A stretch of 64,000 bases of DNA. It comes from Sulfopaludibacter sp963835555. GTDB taxonomy: Bacteria > Acidobacteriota > Terriglobia > Bryobacterales > Bryobacteraceae. Shown here piece by piece: positions 37,405 through 44,797 of this stretch (its first letter is position 1; each line of letters opens with the position of its first letter). Made by a program: the position numbers and the translations under genes. The stretch covers positions 62,001 to 126,000 of the forward strand of contig CAWIGC010000020.1 in assembly GCA_963835555.1 (NCBI GenBank), read 5' to 3'. Under the pieces are notes generated by a model that saw nothing but the letters and a program-made list of their open reading frames with translations, was not told the DNA's origin and ran no database searches.

Positions 37405-37866
37405 GTGATTGATTTACCACCGCCCAAGGGCCGCGCCCGCGGCCGTCTGCGAAAAGCGCGCGATCTCGGTTACCTTAACGCCGCCTCCGACCCGCGTCTC
37501 GCCGGCCTCCACAGCCAGTGGTGCTGGCGCCTCAAAATTCCCGTTATCTGGATGCAACGCCGTTCGCCGCACTCGCGTTTCGGACGAGTTCACCTGGATC
37601 TGTTCACCACGCCCCGCGCGCTGACCCCCGCCGGCCGCGCCGCCCTGAAATCCCTCACGGAGAGCCTGGCCATCGGTGGAACCGTTGCGGTCTCTCCCCA
37701 TGACGCCTGTTGGGACCGGGTGCCGCTTCGCCAACTCGAAGCGCTGGCCGAAGCGGTTTTCCGCGCCGTCAACCGTCCCGGGAACTACCAATGGGACCTG
37801 CCCCAGCCCGCAATCAACCAGCGGCCGGCCAAACTGCTTCCCTTCCCGGAACGCGCGACGGCATAA
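37405..37866 (+). CDS. basic protein of unknown function
   Basis: 153 residues from GTG 37405; the frame is open upstream, so the start is uncertain. The protein is rich in Arg, Pro, Leu and Ala, has no signal peptide or membrane segment, and contains SRFGRVHLDLFTTPRALTPAGRAALKSLTES. I recognise no domain. It is convergent with, and 2 bases from, the membrane partner of the sigma factor. Codon use looks like that of its neighbours, so it is probably real. Confidence 0.5.
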   Translation: MIDLPPPKGRARGRLRKARDLGYLNAASDPRLAGLHSQWCWRLKIPVIWMQRRSPHSRFGRVHLDLFTTPRALTPAGRAALKSLTESLAIGGTVAVSPHDACWDRVPLRQLEALAEAVFRAVNRPGNYQWDLPQPAINQRPAKLLPFPERATA

Positions 37867-37868
37867 AC

Positions 37869-38459
37869 CTACTGCTCCGCCACCCGGGTCAGTTCGTCGA
37901 TAGTCCGCTGCAAACCGGCAGCCGCGCGCCAATTCAAGCGAATGGTGAACCAGAACCACGCCACCATGATCGCGAGCGCCGGCATCGCCCGCCACCAGTC
38001 TGCCGGATGGTCCGGCCTGATCTTCGGCTCGATGATGGCTACCGAGAACAGCACCACCCCCGGGATCAGCGGGCCCAGATACCAGAGTCCGATCGACCGC
38101 AGCAGGTCGCGCTGCCGCTCCAGTTCGCGCCGGTGAAAGGCCACGCAGCTTTCGAACCCTCCGGCCGGAACGCGCTCCGGCGCAGCCTGCCGGTTCATGC
38201 GATAGATCACGAAGACCAGGCCCGCAATCGTAAGCAGCGACCCCGCGCGCTCCATAGGGCCGCGGAAAACAAAAAGAAACAGCCCGAAGACTACGATCAT
38301 CGCCAGGGCGACTGTGGTTTCGCGCCGGTTGCGCGTCCGGATCTGCCGTTCGAACCGGACTGCCTTGTTGCGAATCTCGTCCACCGTCATCATGAGAGGC
38401 TCCACATGCTGGCTTTGCCAGATTTCAATCGCTTCGTCCGGGGAAAATTCATTCGCCAT
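37869..38459 (-). CDS. membrane partner of the ECF sigma factor (possible anti-sigma factor)
   Basis: 196 residues. The first 45 are soluble and acidic to neutral (FSPDEAIEIWQSQHVEPLMMTVDEI). Four membrane segments follow in two pairs: TTVALAMIVVFGLFLFVF and SLLTIAGLVFVIY, then LWYLGPLIPGVVLFSVAI and ALAIMVAWFWFTI. It overlaps the sigma gene by 11 bases. The layout, sigma gene first and overlapping membrane protein second, is that of sigma/anti-sigma pairs. There is no zinc-binding HxxxCxxC motif, so an unusual anti-sigma domain or another role is possible. Confidence 0.65.
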   Translation of the reverse strand: MANEFSPDEAIEIWQSQHVEPLMMTVDEIRNKAVRFERQIRTRNRRETTVALAMIVVFGLFLFVFRGPMERAGSLLTIAGLVFVIYRMNRQAAPERVPAGGFESCVAFHRRELERQRDLLRSIGLWYLGPLIPGVVLFSVAIIEPKIRPDHPADWWRAMPALAIMVAWFWFTIRLNWRAAAGLQRTIDELTRVAEQ

Positions 38460-38964
38460 GGCGTCCTCCTTGATAGAACTGGCGGGTCAGGATCTGCTTA
38501 ATGCGGTGAATCTTGGTCGCGGCATTGCCGGGCGAAATCCCGGTAATCTCGCCGATGGCCGCCGCATCCATCCCTTCCAGATAGGAGAGAATCACCTGCC
38601 GGTCCAGTGGTTTCAATCGCTGAATCAATGCCAGCAGCCGCTCCAGCGCACGGGCGCGATCGACGGCCGCCTCGCCCGCCTCCGCGCCCGCCAGCGTATC
38701 CAGATCCTCCAGACTCGCCAGCGGCGCGTTGTTGCGGCGCTGCCGCATCACGTAGGAGGTGGCCGCATTGTGCGCCACGCGATACGCCCACGTGCGCAGG
38801 GAACATCGCCCGTCAAACCCCGCGAAGCTGCGCCACAACGCGATGTGAATCTCCTGCACCAGGTCGCGCCGCCGGTCGGCATCGGCCTCGTAGGCCCGCG
38901 CCAACCGCTCCATGGCGGCTCCATAACTGCCCGCCGTTTCGCGGTACAGCTCGTCCTGTCCCAC
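38449..38964 (-). CDS. ECF-type RNA polymerase sigma factor
   Basis: 171 residues from ATG 38964. Region 2 (about residues 20-85) has DLVQEIHIALWRSFAGFDGRCSLRTWAYRVAHNAA, and region 4 (about residues 110-160) has RLKPLDRQVILSYLEGMDAAAIGEITGISPGNAATKIHRIKQIL. There is no region 3, as is normal for the ECF group. The regulon is unknown; control probably runs through the overlapping membrane protein. Confidence 0.92.
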   Translation of the reverse strand: MGQDELYRETAGSYGAAMERLARAYEADADRRRDLVQEIHIALWRSFAGFDGRCSLRTWAYRVAHNAATSYVMRQRRNNAPLASLEDLDTLAGAEAGEAAVDRARALERLLALIQRLKPLDRQVILSYLEGMDAAAIGEITGISPGNAATKIHRIKQILTRQFYQGGRHGE

Positions 38965-39022
38965 ACCCGGATAGTCGCTGATGTCCGCCGCTTCTTACAA
39001 GGATTTTGTGTGTGCCGCCGGC

Positions 39023-39664
39023 TCAGTAACCGTTGTCCCGCAGTTTCTCCACGGTCAGCCCGGTCTTGATATCCAGCTTGCGCAGCAGCTTTTCCACGTG
39101 CTTGGCCAGCACATCGCACTCCAGATTGAGCCGCGAGCCCGCACGGTATCCCGCCAGCGTGGTGTTGCGGTAGGTGTGCGGAATAATGGTCACGCTCAGC
39201 ACGTCCCCCTCCAGCGCGGCAATGGTGAGGCTGATTCCGTCAATCGCGATGGAACCCTTGTATACCAGGAACGCGTCCAGTTCCGCCGGCACACGAATCC
39301 GCAGCCACCAGTTTTCATCGCCCAGTTCTTCCAGGCTGAGAAACTCGCCGGTTCCATCCACGTGCCCTTGCACAATGTGACCGCTCAGGCGTCCTGTAGG
39401 CGACATGGGCCGCTCCAGATTCACGCGCGACCCGGCCCGCAAACTTCCCAGATTGCTGCGGCGGAGCGTCTCCGGCGCCAGGTCCGCCGAGAAAGAATCC
39501 GGCTTCAGATCCACCGCGGTCAGGCACACACCATTCACCGCAATGCTCGCTCCTTCCGTCATATCGCTCATCACCGTGCCGCACCGCACCTTCAGGCGCG
39601 CCCCGGCGGCTCGCGCTTGCACCGCGTCCACGGCGCCCAGTTCCTCAATAATCCCGGTGAACAT
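39023..39664 (-). CDS. ribE: riboflavin synthase alpha subunit
   Basis: 213 residues from ATG 39664, where the family signature MFTGIIEELG begins. Two lumazine-binding repeats are present: the first with VNGVCLTAV, the second (from about residue 100) with FSLE-like SGHIVQGHVDGTG and IDGISLTIA. The enzyme disproportionates two 6,7-dimethyl-8-ribityllumazine molecules to riboflavin and the pyrimidine precursor in the cytoplasm. The gene starts 20 bases inside ribD and completes an ftsY-ribD-ribE run. No ribH or ribBA is visible here, and no FMN riboswitch precedes the run. Confidence 0.95.
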   Translation of the reverse strand: MFTGIIEELGAVDAVQARAAGARLKVRCGTVMSDMTEGASIAVNGVCLTAVDLKPDSFSADLAPETLRRSNLGSLRAGSRVNLERPMSPTGRLSGHIVQGHVDGTGEFLSLEELGDENWWLRIRVPAELDAFLVYKGSIAIDGISLTIAALEGDVLSVTIIPHTYRNTTLAGYRAGSRLNLECDVLAKHVEKLLRKLDIKTGLTVEKLRDNGY

Positions 39665-40754
39665 CCACGTATCCTTCCACGGCGAATTCGTCCGGCGGAA
39701 TCGCATGCAGCGTGATGCCGTGAATGCGGATGGCATCGCTGCGCCGACGCCGCCCAATCCCGCCGGCCAGCGGCAGCGCCTCCAGCCCGCCCAGAATCTT
39801 GGGCCCGTAATAAAAGAAGATGCGGTCCACGCAGTCCGTCTCCAGCGCCGCCCAGTTCACCTTGCTACCCGCCTCAATCATCAGCGAAAGATACCGCCGC
39901 CCGGCCAGCCACCCGATGGTGCTGCGCAGGTCGCTGCGCCCGCCCGCGCCGTCGAACACCAGCACCTGAATCCCGCGTGCCTCCAGCGCCTTACGGCGGT
40001 CGGGGGCAGAGGCCGAAGTCGTCACCACCGCCACATCCTGTTTTGCGCTCCGGACCATTTTCGAATCCAGCGGCAGGCGTAGTTGCGAATCCAGCACAAT
40101 CCGCATCAGCGGGCGGCTCCGCGCCATGCCGGTGCGGTCGGTCAAGGCGCAATCGTCCGCCAGCACCGTGCCAATCCCGGTCAGAATCGCGTCGTGATCG
40201 TGGCGCAGTTCCTGCACGTGGGACCGCGCGCGCTCGCTGGTGATCCAGCCGCGATTGTCGTCCGGCGCCGAGATTTTGCCGTCCAGCGTAATGGCCGTTT
40301 TCAGCGTCACCAGCGGACGGCCGGTACGCATGAAATGTACGAACGGCTCATTCAGCTTGAGGGCCTCGGCGGCGAATTCGGGCAGCATCGCCACCTCCAC
40401 CCCGGCTTCCCTCAGTCTCCGGAAACCTTCGCCCGCCACCAGCGGATTGGGATCTTCGATAGGCGCCACCACGCGCGCCACTCCCGCCGTAATCAGCGCC
40501 TCGGCGCACGGCGGCGTCCTCCCCTGGTGCGAACACGGCTCCAGATTCAGGTATACCGCGGCCCCGCGCGCCTTCCCGCCGGCCTCGCGCAGCGCGATCG
40601 CCTCCGCGTGATCCACGCCCTCATACGTGTGAAAGCCCCGCCCTACCACTTCCCCATCGCGCACCACCACCGCGCCCACCATGGGGTTGGGACTCGCCTG
40701 CGCCCTGCCCTTGCGAGCCAGGTCCAGCGCCTCGCGCATATATGCCGGATTCAT
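39645..40754 (-). CDS. ribD: bifunctional riboflavin deaminase/reductase
   Basis: 369 residues from ATG 40754. The N-terminal zinc deaminase domain has the catalytic DHAEAIALREAG and the zinc pair in EPCSHQGRTPPCAEALI. The C-terminal reductase domain (from about residue 150) has RPLVTLKTAITLDGKIS and ends in LPLAGGIG. It converts 2,5-diamino-6-ribosylamino-pyrimidinone phosphate to the ribitylamino form in two steps. The start overlaps the ftsY stop as ATGA (40754-40751), and a longer in-frame stretch upstream is only the antisense phase of ftsY, so the start is firm. Confidence 0.95.
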   Translation of the reverse strand: MNPAYMREALDLARKGRAQASPNPMVGAVVVRDGEVVGRGFHTYEGVDHAEAIALREAGGKARGAAVYLNLEPCSHQGRTPPCAEALITAGVARVVAPIEDPNPLVAGEGFRRLREAGVEVAMLPEFAAEALKLNEPFVHFMRTGRPLVTLKTAITLDGKISAPDDNRGWITSERARSHVQELRHDHDAILTGIGTVLADDCALTDRTGMARSRPLMRIVLDSQLRLPLDSKMVRSAKQDVAVVTTSASAPDRRKALEARGIQVLVFDGAGGRSDLRSTIGWLAGRRYLSLMIEAGSKVNWAALETDCVDRIFFYYGPKILGGLEALPLAGGIGRRRRSDAIRIHGITLHAIPPDEFAVEGYVDVHRDY

Positions 40755-41701
40755 TTTTCGAAGAGGGATGCGATAAACTTTTCCGCGTCGAACGGCAGCA
40801 GGTCGTCCACCTTCTCGCCCACCCCGATGTAGCGGATGGGCAGGTTCAACTCGCGCGCGATCGCCACCACGATTCCGCCCTTGGCAGTGCCGTCCAGTTT
40901 GGTCAGGACAATGCCCGTCACACCGCTGGTGTCGGTGAACTTGCGCGCCTGCTCCAGCCCGTTCTGCCCGGTAGTCGCGTCCAGTACCAGCAGCACTTCG
41001 TGCGGCGCATCGGGAATCACCTTCTTGGCCGTGCGATCCATCTTCTGCAATTCGGCCATCAGGTTCTCTTTGGTCTGAAGCCTGCCCGCGGTATCCACGA
41101 TCACATAGTCCGTCCGGCGCGCGCGGGCCGCGTTCAAGGCGTCGAACAGCACCGCGCTCGGGTCGCTGCCCTGGTTCTGGCGGATCACCGGAGTGCCGGT
41201 GCGCTCGCCCCAAATCTCCAACTGTTCGATCGCGGCGGCGCGAAACGTATCGGCCGCGCACAACAGCACCGTGCGCTGCTCGCTCTTGAAGCGCTGGCTC
41301 AGCTTGCCGATGGTAGTCGTCTTACCCGACCCGTTCACGCCCACTACCAGGATGACCGCGGGCGGCTCGGTCACTCGCGCCGGCGCCCGTTCGCTGGCCT
41401 CCAGAATTTCCAGCAGGTGTTCCCGGATCATGCCCTTCACTTCACCCGCGTCGGCCAGTTGGTGGCGGCTGGCCCGCTCGCGAATTCGCTCCAGAATCTC
41501 CTCCGTGGTGCGCACCCCGATGTCCGCCGAAATCAGCGTATACTCCAGCTCGTCCAGCAGGTCGGCGTCGATTTCCTTCTTGCCCTGTAGCGCGTCTTCC
41601 AGCGCATTGACCAGCCCGGCGCGCGTCTTTTGCACGCCGCTTTTCAGCTTTTCCAGAAGCGTGGGCTCTTGCTCCACAGAGCCGAACAGAGTTTGAATCA
41701 T
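40751..41701 (-). CDS. ftsY: signal recognition particle receptor GTPase
   Basis: 316 residues from ATG 41701. The N domain covers about residues 12-105 (LEKLKSGVQKTRAGLVNALEDAL). The G domain begins with VVGVNGSGKTTTIGKLS (P-loop, residues 121-130) and continues with DTFRAAAIEQLEIWGER (insertion box side), DTAGRLQTKENLM and TKLDGTAKGG, ending in GVGEKVDDLLPFDAEKF. There is no long acidic A domain, as in many bacteria outside the enterics. It docks the SRP at the inner membrane. A symmetric promoter-like palindrome lies 8 bases before the start. Confidence 0.96.
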   Translation of the reverse strand: MIQTLFGSVEQEPTLLEKLKSGVQKTRAGLVNALEDALQGKKEIDADLLDELEYTLISADIGVRTTEEILERIRERASRHQLADAGEVKGMIREHLLEILEASERAPARVTEPPAVILVVGVNGSGKTTTIGKLSQRFKSEQRTVLLCAADTFRAAAIEQLEIWGERTGTPVIRQNQGSDPSAVLFDALNAARARRTDYVIVDTAGRLQTKENLMAELQKMDRTAKKVIPDAPHEVLLVLDATTGQNGLEQARKFTDTSGVTGIVLTKLDGTAKGGIVVAIARELNLPIRYIGVGEKVDDLLPFDAEKFIASLFEK

Positions 41702-41708
41702 TTTGCTT

Positions 41709-41720
41709 CTAGTATACTAG
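41709..41720. promoter_or_regulatory. symmetric palindrome, possible shared -10 for two divergent genes
   Basis: CTAGTATACTAG, a perfect 12-base palindrome, sits in the 27-base gap between ftsY and the epimerase gene. It reads TATACT on each strand (41713-41718 plus; 41716-41711 minus), a good -10 box for both. The predicted transcription starts would lie 3-5 bases from each ATG. I see no clear -35 at standard spacing. Confidence 0.5.
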
Positions 41721-41728
41721 CCACGGAC

Positions 41729-42689
41729 ATGGGCTCTGACATTCAAAAGGTGGCTCTCTTCGGCGCGGCCGGCGCCGTTGGCCATGCCGTTGCGCCGGAA
41801 CTGGCGCGGCGAGGGATTCCGTTTCGCGCCGTCGGACGCAACCGCGCCCGCCTCCAAAGCGAGTTCGGCAAGCTGCCGCAGGCCGAAATCTTCGACGCGG
41901 ACCTCAGCGATCTTCGCGCCGCCGGCGCAGCGGCCCGCGGCGTCGATACCATCATCTATTGCGTGGGTCTTCCCTACCCCTCGCATCGCCTCCATCCGGT
42001 GCTCATGCGCACCACCCTGGAAGCCGCCGCAGCCGTGCAGGTAAAGCGCATCGTGCTGATCTCCAGCGTCTATGGATACGGAGTCCCCCGCGCCTCCCGG
42101 GTTCAACGAAACACACCCGCGCGAGCCGCAGACGCGCAAGGGCGCCTACCGGAAAGAGCAGGAGGATCTGGTCCTGGACGCGCACCGCAAAGGCGCTCTT
42201 TCCGGCCTCATCGTGCGCCTCCCCGATTTCTACGGCCCGCACGCCGATATCGGTCTGGCCAACCCGGTCTTCCGCGCCGCCCTCGCCGGCAAGACCGCCA
42301 ATTGGGTCGGCCCCGTCAACACCCCGCACGAGTTCGTCTTCATGCCCGATGCCGGCCCGGTCGTGGTGGACCTTGCCCTCTGTCCCGAGTGTTACGGCGA
42401 AGCCTGGAATTTCGGCGGCCCCGCCGAAATCAACACCATGGATTTCATCACCCGCATCTACCGCGCCGTCGGCCGCGCCCCCAAGTACCGCACCGGCGGA
42501 CGCGGCCTGCTGAAGCTACTTGGCTATTTCAACGCGAATATCCGCGAAGTGGTGGAAATGCTCTACCTGCAGGAAACGCCGGTCATTTTGGACGACAGCA
42601 AACTCGCCGCCAGACTGGGGCCACTCCACAAAACCGGTTACGATGAAGGCATTCGCAAAACGCTCGAGTGGATGCGGTTGCCCCGGTAA
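41729..42689 (+). pseudogene. NAD-dependent epimerase/dehydratase, one frameshift
   Basis: The first frame from ATG 41729 gives the Rossmann start VALFGAAGAVGHAVAPEL, then GVDTIIYCVGLPY and VKRIVLISSVYGYG. The frame then changes at a run of five C near 42090, and the second frame continues PPGFNETHPREPQTRKGAYRKEQEDLV, with the YxxxK-type pair (tyrosine and lysine of AYRKEQ), through to 42689. Deleting one C restores 320 codons and the phrase YGYGVPAPPGFNE. The protein is an extended SDR of unknown substrate. Because one homopolymer base accounts for everything, the living gene is probably intact. Confidence 0.8.
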
Positions 42690-42725
42690 CATGCCCCGCA
42701 CGGCGACGGTATATACTGGCCAACC

Positions 42726-43974
42726 ATGAAGAGATTTCTCCCTTTGCTCTTACTTGTTCCCTTCGCTTTGGCGCAAACGCCCCCACTAGAGGAATTGATC
42801 GCCGCCGCCCGTGGGGGCCCCTCCGCCCCCGGCCTCAAGGATCGCATCGCCAAAACGCTTTCCGCGCGCGGCGGCATCGCCGTCTGGGGCCAGGACTATC
42901 TCTTCGTCGCCGATTCACCCTCTCCCGTCACCATCTCCATTAGACCGCGAGCCTGCCGTGCCTATGGCGCAAATTCCCGGCTCCAGCCTCTGGATGCTGC
43001 TCACCAAAATGCGTACCGGCGTCACCCATCCGTATCAGTACTACGCCGCCGGCAAACCGCTCGGCGCGCGCGGCGACGCCGTGGGCTACAATCCCGATTC
43101 GTATCCCAAGCCCGGCGTTCCGCGCGGCACAGCCAGTGAGAAGCGCACCATCGTCAGCAAAATTTACGACGGCATGACCTCCAATTACTGGGTCTATGCC
43201 GCGCCCGGGGTCGATCCCGCCGTCCCCGCTCCTCTCATGGTCTGGCAGGATGGCCAGGGGCAGGTCGGCGAATTCTCGCGCTCGCGACTGTTCACCGTCA
43301 CCGAGAACCTGGTGTCCCAGAAACTGCTGCCACCCCTTGTTTACGTGATGATCCAGCCCGGCCAATCGCCCGAGGGCCGGGCCATGCGCTCCATCGAATA
43401 CGACACCATGAGCGATCGCTACGCACGCTTCCTGATGGAAGAGGTGCTGCCCGAAGTCGAGAAGACCTACAAACTCCGCCCCGACGGGTATAGCCGCGCC
43501 ATCGGCGGAGAATCCTCGGGCGGTATCTGCGCGTTCAATGTGGCGTGGCTCATGCCCGATAAGTTCGCCCGCGTGCACTCCGCGGTCGGCAGTTTCACCT
43601 CCATTCAATGGCATCCCGAGGAAAAGCTCGACGGCGGCAACGTCTATCCCTTCAAGGTCCGCAAGGAGCCCAAGCGCAACATCCGCGTGTGGATGAGCGA
43701 TGGCTCCGACGACCTGGAAAACCAATTCGGGTCCTGGCCCATGCAGGCCATCCAGATGGCCAATTCCCTCAAGCTGCGCGACTACGATTTCCATTTCCGC
43801 TTCGGCACCGCCGCCCATGGAGGCGCGCAGGCCGCCCTCGATCTTCCCGAGTCCCTGGCCTGGCTCTGGCGCGACTACGATCCAGCCAAAACCACCCAGG
43901 AGTTCCGCATGGACCCCGCGGAGAAAGAAAAGCCCTTCTTCCGCGTCACCATCACCAGCCGCGATCCGTGGTAG
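42726..43974 (+). pseudogene. exported esterase (Fes/enterochelin-esterase-like), one frameshift
   Basis: ATG 42726 begins a signal peptide (MKRFLPLLLLVPFALAQ). After FVADSPSPVTISI the frame changes near 42940, where one extra A splits ATT-GAC; removing it gives 416 codons. The remaining frame has the Esterase D/Fes-like fold: TIVSKIYDGMTSNYWVYAAPG, PLMVWQDGQGQV, the nucleophile elbow GGESSGGICAF, GSDDLENQFGSW and a final histidine region GTAAHGGAQA. Family members cleave phenolic or siderophore esters. As with the gene upstream, a sequencing insertion is likely. Confidence 0.78.
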
Positions 43975-44092
43975 CACTTACGTATAATTTGTAACATTCG
44001 GCATACCTGTTCAGTAACCGGAAGCTGGTATCCGGCGCCATCGCGGAAACGCACTTCAAGCCTTCGCATCTCATGTAGTAGGAGGAATGATA

Positions 44093-44683
44093 ATGCGAAA
44101 GCTCCCGATAGTTCTGACCTTCGCCGTTTTGTCTGTTACATGCGCCTTAGCCGATAAGGGCGATAAACAGAAGCCACCGCACGATGACGTCTTCACGGCA
44201 GGTCCCCCGGATCAAACGCAACTGGTGAAGGCAATCCGGCATAACCTTTTGTCATTGCCGTACTTTTCGATCTTCGACGATCTCACCTTTCAGGTGAATG
44301 ACGGCGTCGTGACGCTGCAGGGCGCGTGCCCTCCCGATCCGCCATGGAATATTAAGTCCGACGCTGAAAATGCCGTAAAAGGAATACCCGGCGTCACCAA
44401 AGTAGTCAATAACATCAAGGAGCTTCCGCTCTCGCCGATGGATTGGGATATTCGCCGTGCCGAAGCCCGCGCCATTTACGGCGATGCGCAAATCGGGACA
44501 CGCTACGGCTATCAGGCATTACCGTCGATCCACATCATTGTGGACAACGGACACGTGACCTTAGACGGCGTCGTGGATAATCAATTCGACGATACGATCG
44601 TCCGGACACGCGCGAATGGCGTGCCCAACGTGTTTTCCGTGACCGATAACCTGGTTGTCCTTAACAAGAACAAGAAGAAATAA
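44093..44683 (+). CDS. exported protein with two BON domains
   Basis: 196 residues from ATG 44093. GGAGG lies 7 bases before it, while the ATG at 44087 is too close to that site. A signal peptide covers about residues 1-20 (LPIVLTFAVLSVTCALA). Two BON domains follow, about 45-110 (LSLPYFSIFDDLTFQVNDGVVTLQGACPP) and 120-190 (GYQALPSIHIIVDNGHVTLDGVVDN). BON domains bind phospholipids or act in envelope stress proteins of the OsmY type. The C-terminus is Lys/Asn-rich. A TATAAT box lies near 43982. Confidence 0.85.
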   Translation: MRKLPIVLTFAVLSVTCALADKGDKQKPPHDDVFTAGPPDQTQLVKAIRHNLLSLPYFSIFDDLTFQVNDGVVTLQGACPPDPPWNIKSDAENAVKGIPGVTKVVNNIKELPLSPMDWDIRRAEARAIYGDAQIGTRYGYQALPSIHIIVDNGHVTLDGVVDNQFDDTIVRTRANGVPNVFSVTDNLVVLNKNKKK

Positions 44684-44727
44684 CCGGGATGTAGCAGACT
44701 GCCGGTGTCACGTCTCGCATTCCATCC

Positions 44728-44793
44728 CTCCAGGTTCTGAACTCAATCGACGCGCGGGCAGGACGGGACGCCTCGCAAAGTCATAACCTGGAG
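44728..44793 (+). promoter_or_regulatory. inverted repeat that can mask a ribosome binding site
   Basis: CTCCAGGTT (44728-44736) and AACCTGGAG (44785-44793) are perfect 9-base arms. The right arm contains the GGAG ribosome site of the DUF5054 gene at 44798. A hairpin in the message would close the site, so it may be a translation control element. Confidence 0.5.
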
Positions 44794-44797
44794 AGTG

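Noticed and set aside
37414..37995. Open frame of 193 codons opposite the gene at 37405
   Set aside because: It overlaps the sigma-partner gene and has no ribosome site or recognisable motif; the plus-strand gene is only slightly better supported.
44745..44785. GGGACGC and GCAAAG in the leader of the DUF5054 gene, again suggesting a GEMM-type riboswitch
   Set aside because: The two pieces are separated by extra bases and no second stem is seen; only the 9-base inverted repeat can be supported.
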